A stretch of 64,000 nucleotides of DNA from Brachionus plicatilis (lineage: Eukaryota; Rotifera; Eurotatoria; Ploima; Brachionidae), in assembly GCA_010279815.1 (NCBI GenBank), contig QEOQ01000041.1:127048-191047 (forward strand). The letters run 5' to 3'. The position numbers and the translations under genes were made by a program. Positions within the stretch are counted from its first letter, which is position 1. Each line of letters begins with the position of its first letter. Of this stretch, positions 43,901-57,092 are shown piece by piece. The notes beneath the pieces were generated by a model, which saw only the letters and a list, made by a program, of their open reading frames with translations, did not search any database and was not told the origin of the DNA.

Positions 43901-46900
43901 TATTTAATTTTCCGCATAAACGGAGTTATACTTTATCGTAAACTAGTTCTTGTGATCATCCAATTTTATTCACTACTCTTCATTTTGACCTCAATATAAA
44001 AATAATTAATTTAGCTTAACAATAAAAATGAAATAAAAATATTTTCTTTTAAATTTAAAAAACATTTTGCTAAATTTAAACTAAATTTGAACAGATTTAT
44101 TAATGGAAAAATCGGTTCAATGGACATTAATCAAAAAACGTTAATTCAACCCATCATAAAATCAATTTAAAAAGAAAAACTTTTTTAATTGACTTGATTA
44201 GTCTTTGGATTATTTTCTATTTTACCATTGTTTGTACTTACGGTGATTACTGAGAAAATACTAAAATAAATTCATCCTTATTTTATTCAAACAATTTTAA
44301 CGATTACTCAAAACAATTTTTTTGTTCCTTTCTTTAAATGAAGACAAATTTTATCAACAACAATGGAGCTAAGTTTTTTCATCGAATCTATTTGAATTCT
44401 TGAAAATTTGCGAATCAGACAAAACATTGACTTCTTAAAACGATACCATTTTTATAGCGATTTTCAGGATTCTAAAAAAAAAACTTTTTGTCCTGATTAA
44501 TAAAGTTTTTTACAGAAACAAAAATCTAATTTTTAAAATACATTATTAATTATTTTCCATGATTTTTCAGTTTAAAATAACTAAGAATTAAAATTTCTTC
44601 TCAGCTTTTGACGTTTAATTTTGAATTTTTTAAAGATCTTTCTAAGATAAAAAAAAAAACAGATCAAAAAGAAGTTTGGAGTATTTTTGAAAAAATTGCG
44701 CAATTTTTTTTTAGTTTTTTTGATAAAAAACATTTCTTATCTACTCTGTATTTTTAATCTAAAAATATTAAAAATTATGAAAAAAGAAAATCATGTATTT
44801 TTCAAAATAGAATTATTTAAAATTTATCTATCTTCATCGAATTTTCTGTCTCTTTCTTTTATTATGGAAATTTAAAAAAAAAATATTAAAATTTACTGAT
44901 TGAATGAATTTTTTACTTTAAAATTTAAATAAAACTTAAGAGACAACTTAATTGTATAATTAGAACAAATATATTTTCTTGATTAAAATTATAATGGAGT
45001 ATTTCGTACGAAGTATTTTTTAATACTATTATATTCGAAAAAAATTATATAATAGCATTAAAAACCTGCCAACTCAGGTGAAAAATGATTTGATTTTTTT
45101 TAAATTAAACTATTCCTCAAATACCTAAAGAGATTAGCCGGTATTTTTACTCTATAGCCAATGTTAAATTAAGTACAGATTAGTTTTAATTTTTGAATTA
45201 AGTAACTGACCTGAAAGTAGAAACATAAAACAGTATCTAAAGTATCTCTTGAAGATCAAAAGTTAGATTTATGAAAACGTGCTTAAAGCAAGAAATACGT
45301 TATTTCGTCCATTTTGGCAAATCTCGGGTAATTTTATCTTGGTTAATTATTTTATATTCGGATTAGTAATAGCTTATAATTCTTCCCTTTGGGGATTTTC
45401 TATTGAGAAGTAGGAACAAGATATTACTCGGATATTAACACTCACCTTTAAATGAATCAAAAATCTTATTGTCAAAGATTTAAATCAGTAAATAAGATCA
45501 TTGTTTCAATGCTTAGACTTTAGAAACTTAAATATTTAATGAAATCAAACACCACTTTTGGAAAATTTTCATAAAATGAGAAATATTTTTTCAAAATCTT
45601 GTTTGACAAACATAAATATTTGGTGCCCAGTAAAGTATTAAAACAAAAAAAATATATTTATATTTTAATAGTCGTAAAAAATCGTTTTTTAATTCGATAA
45701 AACCCTCGAAAATGGCATCGAGGAAGCATACAAGCCAATTTCTCTCAGCATATGTTTGATATAATTTGATTACAATTAATACTTATTTTTCTACTGTACA
45801 TAGACAGCTTACTATTTTTTTTTAAATAGATCAATAGTCAATAAAATATTATAGATCACCTTTTAATTATTTAGCTTAAACAATTCTTAAAGATATTAAA
45901 CATTTTATCATGTTAAATACGACCAAAAATCTGGATAATTAACTTTTAAAAAAAAATTTCTTAAACTTTTGTATTTAATCTTTTTTGATTTAACAACTAA
46001 AGGCTTAGGGAAAGCTCTAATACTCATTGGCAACAAACTCACACTCTTTGTATTTTTTTTTGCATAAAAATAAAATTTAAATACTAAATTTAAATTTAAA
46101 AAGTTAATAATAATTTTATTTAAATTTCCGAAAAAGGATTTCATAAAACAAATGAATTTTATTTGTTAAATAAATCAACAAAATTGGCTAATAGATCACG
46201 TCACTTAAATTCAGATCTGAAATTCTGTTCATTAGAAAAAAAAGGGGTCAATTTAATTTATTTAATTCAATACTCTGCTATATACCTTTAATTAATATTA
46301 AGTTTATAATTAAAATATCTTATCCAAACAGGAAGAAATATTTTCCAGAAAAAAAATATATTGTTTGTTTCTGATGTTTAGAATAAAACTAGACCAAATG
46401 AAAAGTATTAGAATTTAATTAAATTTTATTGAACAAAATCAATTTGAATAATTAAAGATTTGAATGCTAGTTCAATAAGTTAAGGCTCAATATGTGAGCG
46501 TCTGTGAGAGCCGGGCTCTTGAGGATAACAATAGAGAGCTAATTCAAAATGGAGCCCCCGAGTCATCGGCCAAGAAATACGATAAGAGCTTTCTGAGAAT
46601 ATTTTTCTTATCATTAGCAATATGAAACATTAAAAAACAAAATTTCAAATTATCTTTTTTCAAATTGACATTTTTAGTACTTATTGATTTAATTAAAATT
46701 TGAAACTTTATTTGACATTTGAAATTTGTTCACGGACTAATTGCAATCGATTTGACGCTGCAATTAAAGCGCTCTAAAATGCTGTTTTGGCAAATATTAA
46801 ACTATTTATAAAGCCAACTTTTATGACTTTTTTTACGACTTGCAAATATCGGAACAAATCTCCCTAATAATTTAAACTAGTTTTTCAATCAAATATTTAG

Positions 46901-48005
46901 CATACAAACACTAAAAATAGTGTTGAAATTAGGCTAATTTTGGACGTTTAGCAATGGCTCTTAAATGTCGAAAATTTGCATTCTCCAAAGCCATAAAGAA
47001 CTAAAATGTCTTGCAAGCGCAAACTTTAAATATCCTCGATAATTGCACTAGAACATAAAACAAAAACTAGCTTGAAATCGACTTATTCCAAAAATGAGAT
47101 AAAACTTCAACTGAAGGTTAGAATTTCAAATGGATATTTGATGATTATTGAGCACATATTAGTTGGTGGTATACTTATTAAATTCAAGTATTAACAGACT
47201 TTTCAGACAGGTGCCATAACGTGGTGTTTAATATTCATACTTGTAGACTTTACAGTGCAATTAATATTCAAATAGACCTAGTCGAGTCGGCTAGTGCTGT
47301 TCGTAAACTTTATCTCAACTCAATAAAAAAAAAAAGAAAGCGAAAACAAATTATTCACTTGCACTTATGAATAGTGTTTATTTATTTTTATCTTTAAGAA
47401 AAATTAAAACTTACTTTGAAATTTCAAGTATGGAAAAATTGATTGTTTGGTCTGTGTTCACTGCTAAAAGAAGTGTTGACACACTTTTCCTTATTAATCT
47501 AAGCTTAAGCTTGTATTATCTATATGTTTGATTTGAAACAAGTTAATCTTCGTTTTTATACATTAGAAAAACATGATTAAAATTTTGTTAATTATAGATA
47601 AAATTTGGTCTATATGAACACAGGCAATTTCCCATACATGGTTCATTTTATGCATTTCGAGTCTTTTCAGTTCAAGATTAAAATCTTACAACTGCCAAAT
47701 TGATATTTTGTTTAAAAAAATGAACAAAAAAAAATTTTCTTTAATATTTTTTTAAATAAAAAAAAGTTTAATAACTTATTCAGCATTCAAGGTCTACAGA
47801 AGAAATATTTTCTTGTTACTAGATATTGGCAAGCAACCCTAAAGTTTAGATATTTAAAAAACAATTTTTAAAATATTGTCAAAAAATCTAGATGGTTTTA
47901 ATTATTTAAAAATTTTAAACTTTTTTATACTTGTTATTGAATTGGATCACAGAACTAACCACTATCGTACTTAGCTAAGGAATCCATTTCATTATTTGTT
48001 TCTAA
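40990..48005. other. gene desert, part 2
   Basis: No gene recognised. GC-richer non-coding patches lie at about 42140-42380, 42700-42960 and 46440-47300. Short frames at 44687 (plus) and 45908 (minus) are Phe/Lys/Asn-rich and uncalled. Confidence 0.5.
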
Positions 48006-48200
48006 TTAAACATCTTGTTGTCCTAAGTTTTTCTTAAAACCATTTACAGTGGATTGATTGTTAACTTCTAATGGAAGAGTTCCATAAGTGGGCTACTCTA
48101 TTTGTGAAGAAGATGTATGGTGCATAGTATTCCTCAACAAATTGTCTTTATATTTTTATTTGACTTCTCAATGAACTTGCAGGATCTGAGGCGTAGGAAC
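48006..48200 (-). pseudogene. LINE ORF2 C-terminal relic
   Basis: The minus strand reads Y-A-P-Y-I-F-F-T-N-R-V-A-H-L-W-N-S. After a one-base frame change come L-P-L-E-V and G-F-K-K-N-L-G and a stop at 48006. F-F-x-x-R-V-x-x-x-W-N-x-L-P-x-x-V followed by F-K-x-x-L is the classic end of jockey/CR1-like reverse transcriptase frames. One stop interrupts the upstream part. A 5'-truncated, decayed copy. Confidence 0.7.
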
Positions 48201-49966
48201 TTGGAAAACTTGAAAACATTTTTTTACCATTTTTAATTTACATAAGGTTTCTCTCATACACATTTTTTTATTTAAAAAAATAAACAATAATTTTATTTAA
48301 TATTGTATTTTTATATTATTTTATATATACGATTAATTCATAAAAAACAGGCACACTGAATGAAAAAATTGAAAATTAAATACTATTATTATTTAGATAA
48401 TTTTTAATGAAATTTTAATGAGTAAAAAAAAGTCTTCTTGGAAAACATCGAGACCTTTACTATTCCCTTTGTATTCTCATTACTAAGAAGCAAAAAGAAT
48501 AAAAAAGTTCAAAAAAAATAAAAAATTTTTATTTATTTCCTAAATAAAATAGAATAAAATTGTTCGAACGTTTTAAATCAATAGTGTATGATCTAAGTTT
48601 ATTATAGAATTTTTGCGACTCTTAAATGCTTGAGAGGATTTTAAAAATTAAAAATTTAATTTCTTTAAAGTAAATGTTGAATATTATTGTGAAATTTTGT
48701 TTTAATAAATAACCTATTGGATTTTATTTTATTTTATTAACAAAAGAATTTATAACAAACGAAACTTTGGACATTAAATGAACAATAAATAAAATTTTTA
48801 TGAAGCTTAGTTATTATTAATATTGCTTTTATTATTTATTCCATTCCAAGGCGATGTAAAGTAAAAAAAATTTAAAAAAGGACAAAAATTATATTTAACT
48901 TTATTTTTAGAATTATTTATCCTTTTTCTAATTACATTCTTCCATTTGCTTTTTTTTTTAACTTTTCATTGCCTTCATGTTGTATTTAATGAAATAAATA
49001 ATAATTGAAAATTGAGACTTTCATGTTGGAGTGAAAGTGTCGCTGATAGATTCAAATCATGATGCATTTGACATTAAATTAAATTACTGCTAAATTTATT
49101 TTAATGACGGATAAACACCCTTAAGAGAAATAAAACAAAAATTATATCCGGAATATCAAAATAAAAAAAAAACAAGGCCTTATGAAAATTTTTAAAAGCT
49201 TGACAATTTTTTCTAGCTGAAAAATGGTCACTCATTAATTTTTCTTAAGGCTTCGAAAACTAATCGTAAAAATTGTATTTATCAAGAAAACACAATTTCA
49301 ATTAAAATTTATCTATCAAATAGTAAAGAGTGAATATGTGGGGAAGACTGCATAAATCAGTCTAAAACAAAAGCAGACAGGAAATCGTTTAATTTGAAAT
49401 AATTTTCTATGACATCTTAAATCTTAGCTTGAGACCAAGTTTCCAAATATCATCTTATTTGTATCCTAAAATATTTAACTTATCAATTTTATTGTACATA
49501 AATAAATCAATAATGGCCAGTATCTCTGTTGATTCTAATCAATTTCGAATGGAATAGTTTTTCTTTAAAATAGATGGATGTTCCGTAATGGAGGTTTTAT
49601 TAATTTAAAAGAGTAATTAATTTAAATTTGTTATTATAAATAAAAATACATTTTTAGCATTCATCTAATTATATTTAGATCAATTTGTATATTTTTTTAA
49701 TCGCCAACACTAACATTTTAAAAATTAGAAAAAATAAATCTAATTGATATTTTCTCCAAAAAAAACATTATCAGTTTCAAGACTGGTCTACAGTTATCCT
49801 CAAGATATATTTTCTGTACCCAAAAATTGCGGTCGATGACATTTAATTTCTCTTTAAAAGAGGAAACTATTGAACTTAAACAAATTTGGCTGTTAGTTAT
49901 TATTCCATGGTCACTGTTCGGCTTTCGAAGCAGATTAAAAAACTACTCTGAGTGATTTAAATTTAG
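48201..49966. other. gene desert, part 3
   Basis: AT-rich. From about 49730 to 49960 the sequence is GC-richer. One frame reads S-M-T-F-N-F-S-L-K-E-E-T-I-E-L-K-Q-I-W before stopping just ahead of the coding fragment at 49967; this may be a frameshifted or mis-spliced upstream part of it. Confidence 0.45.
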
Positions 49967-50278
49967 TGGAAATAATTTATAATATAGTCGATTTTAATGT
50001 TTTTGTTTCCGAATCGGGCAGAATTTTAACATCAAGTGAAGAAAATTTGTCAACTTTTTTTTATCGACATAGCAAAATCGATAATTTAGAAATGTCTAAA
50101 TTATTGAAGCGAGCCCTGCGAGCAGGTAAGGCTAAGTTGAATGCCAAATTTAATTAAATGAATCTAATAATTAGCTGATGATGAAGTGTTTGGAGATTTT
50201 AAGTTAACTGTCTACTTTGACATGTCCCATGAAATCAATATTATAAAATTGATGATGGACACGCGTGATTTGGGATAA
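49967..50278 (+). CDS. orphan two-exon coding fragment, C-terminal end
   Basis: Exon 1, 49967-50125, follows an AAATTTAG acceptor. It encodes E-I-I-Y-N-I-V-D-F-N-V-F-V-S-E-S-G and later M-S-K-L-L-K-R-A-L-R-A. Exon 2, 50175-50278, encodes D-D-E-V-F-G-D-F-K-L-T-V-Y-F-D and ends D-T-R-D-L-G with a TAA stop. The 49-base intron has GTAAGG and TTAG ends, and the joined frame is open, with amino-acid variety typical of real protein. The intron length agrees with those of FBXO15. The upstream exon is missing or not recognised; exon 1 needs one base from it. I do not recognise the family. It may be the end of a real gene or a duplicated fragment. Confidence 0.5.
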
Positions 50279-53200
50279 AGTTTTCAATAATTTTACACTT
50301 TTATTTCAAATAGTTGTAAATTTAGAATAGCGTGACATGTCAAAAAGCTCTCTTAAATTGTCAAGTTTAAACAACCGTTTACTTTAACTAAAAGCTAAAA
50401 CTGAGATTTTTTTGAATAAAGTGGTCCATAATTGTTCTGTAATAATCTTTTTTTTTTAATAAATTTCAAATTGAGTTTAAACTAATTTTTTGATAAAATG
50501 TATAAATAGAAATACAATTATTAATTTAGAGGGTGTTTTTTTAAAGAAAACTTAGATAAATAAACATATTGTTAATGGTGCGTATCATTGTACACAATTT
50601 TTTTATTCGAGTAGTTCTTTAAAAATTCTTTAATTAAAACAATTGTAATTAAAACAAATTAAAGTTCAATTTAAAATGGATTTCGTGACATTATTTAATA
50701 AAAATTTAATTGTATTAATTTACTTTTCGCGTTTGTTCACTAAAATTACGATTGCTTTCGAGTGATTGAATTCAATTTCATTCGACTCCTTTTATAAATA
50801 ATTTTGTTTTTTAACAAGGTAGTTTTTAACTGAATATAAATATTAATAAAGTGTCACCATTTTTAAGTATTTTTCAAGATAAAGATCTATTTCATTTTAT
50901 TTTTTCTATTTTTATATTTCATGTTTATGAATAATTTGATAATTTATTAAAACTTAATGAACTTCCTGTTGAGTTTTCAGCAGGTGAATCTTGTACTATT
51001 AAATTTTTATTAATATTTAAATCTGGTTAAAAAAGTATTAATGAATATATTATGGTTTAATTATTTTAAATGTTCATTAGAATTTAATTGAACAATTGCA
51101 TGCTTTTTAGTATTAAATTAAGACTTTAAGCTAGTTAAATTTGCCGCCGATTTATAGTTTAATTTGATCATTAAAAAAATTCAGATTTTAAACAAAAATA
51201 AAATCAATTTAAAAATTCTCTCTCTTTCTTTAAACAGATGAACTTTTTAAATAAGAAATAAGCTGAATTTTTGTTTAAAAAATTTCTTTCTATATTTGAT
51301 TATTCACTCAATCTCTCTGAATATTTGTTTTATTATTCATTAGATAATTTTTTTCTAATATTGATCTGTTTAGATGATAAAATGATCTAGATAAAGTTAA
51401 AGCTTTCTTCTGGTCAAAAATTGTTTCAATAAACAAATTAGAGTTTTTTACGAGTTATTTAACTTTATGTACCGTTTAAGAAAAAATACATTGAATTAAT
51501 TAAATGGCTAAAGTTTATGGCCTCCTTTAATATGGTACATATTATTGTTATTAAAAATTAAACTTAAAAATTGATTCATATAATATTAATTTTTAGCAAC
51601 TATGGATCACTATCACAATAATAAATATCACATTTAATCAGTAATTTTTTTAAATATAGTTTTGGATTTACCCAGGCAGGTTGGTATTAAGCTTTTTCGT
51701 TCCTTTCAACCAAATTAAATTATATTAAAGACCGAAGAAAAAAAAATTAATATGTAAGTCATTCTTGTTTTTTTATCTTTTCAATATATTTAATTTATGT
51801 ATTTTTATTTTAAAAAAGTTAAGTTATAGTTATGGTGGGATTAAATACAACTAGTCTTCATTTAATAAATTATTTTAAAATTATCAATTTTTTTTAAAAT
51901 GTTGTAATTTTTTGTTTAAACGATTTTGGGGAATTTTGGGGTTAACTTGGAATGCCTCCTTTTCAATACCATGAAAGATATTTTAAATTAAAATAAAAAT
52001 TTAAAGAGACCGTTTTAAAGTTAAAATTCTTTCCCTCAAAGTTTTTTTAATTTGTTAAAAAGATTTTAGATTAAAAATTAGATTTGAACTTATGTAGTAA
52101 TTAAGAACAGTAAAAATTTAAGGAGATCTGGTTAATAGTTAACCTTCAATAGTAAAGGGTTGTAAAATTATGCAGGAGTTCAGCAATATAGTTTATTGAT
52201 TTAAATCAGTTTAATTTTTGATAAACTTTCATTTTGATATAAAAGTTAGATGATTCCCTAGGCTGGTAGACCTTTAAAAAATCTTCTTTTAGCAATAAGT
52301 TTATTAATTTAAATAAAATAAGTTAGAAATTTTTAATTTTGTCCAATGCATCCATTTTTTTTCTTTTCTTTCAAAAAAATTTTATTTAGAAAAAAGAAAA
52401 ACATTTCAAAACTTATTAGATCTATAATTAAATTGGTCGGAGATTTAACAAATTGTAATAGTTAAAAGTTCGCAGTTTGACACAATTAAAAAATAATTGA
52501 AAAAATAAAAGAACATTCAGCAGTTAATTATTTTTGTTTATTTTAAATTGCTGAGTTCAATCCTTGAGAAAATTTGGAAAGTTAACAAGAAAATTAGCTT
52601 GACAAAAAAAATGTCCTTTAGGGAAATAAAAAGAGAAATTAAATTTTAAAGATTTTTTTTTTAAAACGGATTAATTTTAACATTTCAAAAGATAAGAAAT
52701 GGGCTTTTTAAATTAGCATTTCAAAAATTGAAAGTCCTAATTTCGTCAAGTATAAAAAAAAATTAGATAATAAAAATCAAGCATATCACCAATAGGGAAA
52801 TAATTTTTTGAATAGGACTCAAGAGATTTGATAACAAATTAAGTGAATTTTTTTACAGCGATTTTTAACACGATAAGAAAAGCATTAAGATAAGCCAAGC
52901 ACTAGAAGTTCCATAAAATTTGATTAATCAAACAAATTGAGTAAAACAAGTCATATTGCTTTCCATATCAGATAATTAAAAGGTGTAAAATTTAAAGCTA
53001 AAAATGATTGATTAAAAAAGTCATCCATCTAATCAATGTATACATGCCAAAATGGTTTGGACAGGCATTTAGTTTGTTTTTAGAATTATTCAACTTCAAA
53101 TTTCAAAGTCATTTAGTAAAGCCGTTAAAAGAGCCGTGTCACTTGAAGTCGACTTCAATCAATCACTCAATCAATAGCTTTTTTGATAAGAGAGTTTTCA

Positions 53201-55255
53201 GGCTTTAATTAACAGCGTTTAAGTTAAATACCTGACAATTTCACATGAAAAACAAAGAATGCAAGTAGAATTAAAGCAAGTATACCGATTAGGTTAACAA
53301 AATCCAAGCTGCACTTGTATTTAATTGTTAAAGTACTTTTTACCTTTTTACAAGAATAGAGCAACTAATGTTAAAATTTGCACATTAACAAATAGTTTGA
53401 TATTTATTTTCTTTAACGAGAGTCTAGCTCTCTGTTGGTTGTATTTTTGCAGCCGAAAACAAAGACGGAAACTGAGTGAGATATTTGTTATTTTTAAATT
53501 TATTATTTCTAGTCAAACTAGTCTGAGTTCGGCGCCAGTTATCTTAATCAAACTCGAATGATTTGTTTGTTTTTTGAAACAATATCACTCTGATCTGTTT
53601 TTTTCGAACATTTTATTTAATTGATTAATCTGACTTCATAGATTAACTTTTTTATTTTAAAGCTCATAATTTTCTTTGATTAATTATTAAATAAAAAACT
53701 TAGAATAGAAAATCAAAGTCTGGCTAATTCATTTAAAAAGATAATGTGTAAATTTGAAAAAATCGTGCACATAAATAAGGTTTTTTTTTGTATTTTCTTA
53801 AATTATTTTAAATATTAGCATAGTTAATAATATTTTCAAAATTTGAACTTGATCGGTGCATTGTAATAGCCTTAAAATATTTTTAGAATATAACCCTAAC
53901 CAAATTTATACCAATTCAAAGTTGCATACAATAATTTTTTATTTGGAATCCAAATTTAAAAATTTTAAAACAATGTGTTTTAAAATAATTTTCATCCTTT
54001 TAAAAGCTTTAATTTATCTTAAGATTCAGGGAATCAGAAATATTAATTAATAGTATTTTATTATATTAGAGTATATGGTCAAAAATAATTTTTTTTGTTT
54101 TTTTATGTAATTTTGAGTTTCAACTTGTTTTAGCCAGATAGCTTTTGTCTTACTTGTTAAAAACTACTTGTCACCACAATACAATGCGAAAAATAAGCTA
54201 AAATTTTGTATGAAAATATTAATTAATTACGATTAATAATTACAAATTATTAATATTCAGTATAGAAAAAATACAATAGTAAAACATTTTATATAATAAG
54301 TTTTTAATTATACTTTATCAGAATACAAATTTTTTTATCTGAATCAAACTCATTTCGACAAAAATTAAATATCTATTTATATTTGATTTTATTTTATCTT
54401 TTGATTAATTGATTTTTTTTTAAATAAAAATTTATTAAATTGTTTCGTGACAAGAGGGTTTAAACGAAGACCAAAGCCTTATGGAAAAACCCGAGGGAAA
54501 CCCAATATTATTTAATAATAATAAAAAGAATTTAATTAATTTAATTGAATTCAACATTTTTCAAGTACAAAAAAGTAATTTATTAAATGAAAAACATAAT
54601 TTATTAAAGGATTTTTCATGAATAATAAAAAATATTGACAAATTTTTTAATTTTTTCAAATTTTATTAGTTTAATGGTTTATTAATTTTCGTGTATTAAA
54701 TTAAATAGGCTATAAGTTTACAAAATTAAATTGTAATTATTTTTCTAGCATTAATAAAATAAACTTTGATTTTTGTGAGGCATAGTTTAAATTATTGTTT
54801 GTTTATAAATTCGAAAATAAAATATAGATAGTCTTCACCTTTTAAACATTAATTGTATCTAAAATGATAATAAAATTTGTTTTCTTTAAAGGTATTTACG
54901 TAATCATCAAGTCTGGTAGATAAATTTTTATTTAGTTAAAGATAACCAAAATTGTTCATGGTCATTAAAACCACTAAAGTTCATTCAAAAAAAAATCTGA
55001 TATAATCTAATTTCATTATTTAATAAAAAATAACAAAATTTTTTTTTATTTTTTTTATCATTTTCTAACCTTTTCATTTAAAAAATAAAATCTAACTTTT
55101 ATTTAGTTGGAGTTTGGCACCCAATTAGTCTTGTTTCGGAACCTGCGATGTTTTCATTCACCGACTAAAGAACTAATGCAACAGTATGACTTATTTCCAA
55201 GCCTTTTTAAATTCAAAAAAGGTCTCTTTAGTTTTGTTTTGATTAGTCAAAAGAA
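50279..55255. other. gene desert, part 4
   Basis: AT-rich. Frames at 53008, 53325 and 53856 (plus) have no motif. A GC-richer patch at about 52840-53570 has no coding interpretation that I trust. Confidence 0.5.
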
Positions 55256-55360
55256 TCTATTTATTTATTTATTTGAAAAATAATTTTGGAGTAAGACTCC
55301 GTAGCACTTTCGAGCGGTAAAGAGTCCCCATTTCAGCCCTCATGCTTAAAAATTTCTGAT
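55256..55360 (-). repeat. LINE-type 3' tail fragment
   Basis: An ATTTATTTATTTATTTG tail is followed by a GGAGTAAGACTCC hairpin and CCCATTTCAGCCCTC. The arrangement mirrors the tail of the LINE at 20855, and the CCTCCCTTTCAG-like piece resembles the dispersed 235-bp repeat. Probably a minus-strand retroelement end. Confidence 0.45.
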
Positions 55361-55663
55361 TAAATTCAAATGAAAAAAGGTTACATAAATAAAAGTAAAT
55401 AAAATTACTAAAATTTTAATTTTATAAAAAATATAAATTTGAATGAATTGGCAATTTTTTAAATAATCAAAAGGGTTAATAGTTATTTACAGAGAATCAA
55501 GAGAATCTAATTTCTATCAATAGTTTCAATAGTTTATTAATTGATTTTAGAAGGCTTGAGCGAAAAATCTTTTGCCTTCATGTTGTTAGTTGTTAGTTTA
55601 GTTATTCAGTTTATAGTATTTACAAGTAAAAGATATAAAATAAGAAAAAGGTAAAGAAAAAAA

Positions 55664-55893
55664 AAATCTTATTCTAAATTCATTTAAAATTAATTATGCT
55701 CTATTCAAAATTTGTGTTTCTCAAGTGATCCAAAAAAAAAAAAAATTTTCATCTGTTTGTCTTGTATCATTTTCAAAATTTTGTTCACTTTTTTCTTGAT
55801 TATCAAAACTACTTAACACGGGGCTGAAAGGGAGGTTAATTACCATTCCAAACAGTCCGGGGTCCTCCCTTAACTATTATTTTAATAAATAAA
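55664..55893 (+). repeat. dispersed 235-bp repeat, copy B
   Basis: Inverted relative to copy A at 25400-25632 and similar throughout. It includes CAAGTGATC, CATCTGTTTG, TTGTTCACTTTTTTCTT and the GC-rich AGGGAGGTTA...AGTCCGG block. Confidence 0.8.
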
Positions 55894-56948
55894 AATAAAG
55901 GGAAAAAAAATTTTATTTATTTTTTTTTGAGATTAAACAAGTCTATTGAGTAATTCTAATTTCTATCAATTTGACTGTTCCTCTAAATATCACTAAGATC
56001 AATTCATTCTCATAAAGTTCTTAAGCGAGCCGATTTGTCAAGTTGATTACATAGGGCAAAGCCTTAGCACTAACAATAAATAACTTTTATTTCAGATGAA
56101 CTCAAAACACCGAAAGGTTGCTCGGTTTGGCAAACAAGTTTCACATTATTACAGAATAAATCACATGATGCTGTTTATTTCCCAAGTATTTAAGCAGGCT
56201 GGCTTGTTTATAATCGTCACGATTACAAAACAACATGCCGCTCAATATATAATTGGAAAAATTTGCTTCGGTCAATTAGAAATCAAATAAATATAGATAG
56301 TTGATTTGATTCAGCTCTAAACGCATTTGATTAGCAAACAGTCGCTTGAATAGCTGACGGTATTGTTTGACCATCACAAGTTTCGTAATCCATTGAGGCT
56401 ATTTGCAAAATTTATTAAATAAATCCACAATGTTTTCAATTATCTTTTTAGAATTTAAGCTATTTTTAGAGCCGATGTTTGGCAAACATTTCGGCAACAA
56501 TGTGAACAATTGTGAGCTTGAATTTTGATTAACATCCGTATTTGGTTGAATAAGAACGAGAACAATGTCCTCGAGCAGCAATGCTAATTAACTTCGAGCT
56601 CACCTAGTTGTATTCAGTCGTAAAATGTGCTCTCAAGCTCTCTGTTATTTTTAATCTATTAATTAAAATGTTCCCTCTTTTTATTTTTTATTTTTAGATT
56701 AAAATATTTCAAGCTTAGCTAGATTTTTGATTCAGAATGGCATTTTATTGTTTAAGACAATAGTGGGATGTGTAATTCAAGTGCTTTTCGAAAATTTAAA
56801 TTTTTCTTCTTGTCCAAAATACTTTTAATTTAATTAGAAAAAAAAATTTGCAGGTTTATAAATATAATTATTTGAGCGTGTTGTTGTTTTCTTGTTGACC
56901 TGCTTACAAAAACAGGTATAAAAGCCAGTGCTGTTCTTTTTTTTTCAG
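55894..56948. other. GC-richer island with conflicting open frames
   Basis: From about 56040 to 56640 both strands have long frames. On plus, after a TTTATTTCAG acceptor at 56095, one frame gives P-K-G-C-S-V-W-Q-T-S-F-T-L-L-Q-N ahead of a possible GTATTT donor. On minus, 56581-56399 encodes a leucine-rich segment ending F-N-K-F-C-K with a stop, and the same frame continues with only three more stops to 56100. I cannot choose a strand. It could be an old gene duplicate, an unspliced exon set, or a non-coding island. Confidence 0.35.
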
Positions 56949-57092
56949 GAAAAGGTCGCTGAGACAAAGATTATAGCTCGATCGATTTTCCCAGAGCTAT
57001 TCGACCACCATTTCTTGCTGGTCGATGAGAATGTTTTTAATCACTTGGAGGAAAAAAATATATTTTTATTAAATATTTACTTAAGTCTATGA
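56949..57092 (+). CDS. possible terminal exon, unknown gene
   Basis: A strong acceptor (TTCTTTTTTTTTCAG) is followed by 47 codons. They read E-K-V-A-E-T-K-I-I-A-R-S-I-F-P-E-L-F-D-H-H-F, then V-D-E-N-V-F-N-H-L-E-E, and stop at 57092. The first 35 residues look like real protein and faintly recall the end of guanylate-kinase-like domains (F-x-x-x-F-D...V...D). That resemblance is weak. No partner exon was established. Confidence 0.4.
   Translation, partial: EKVAETKIIARSIFPELFDHHFLLVDENVFNHLEEKNIFLLNIYLSL

Noticed and set aside
46440..46620. GC-richer stretch considered as an exon
   Set aside because: All frames carry early stops and no splice-bounded open segment exists.
53008..53561. Two plus-strand frames in a GC-richer patch
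   Set aside because: No domain, no consistent splice signals and no preference for coding composition; left as uncalled intergenic sequence.
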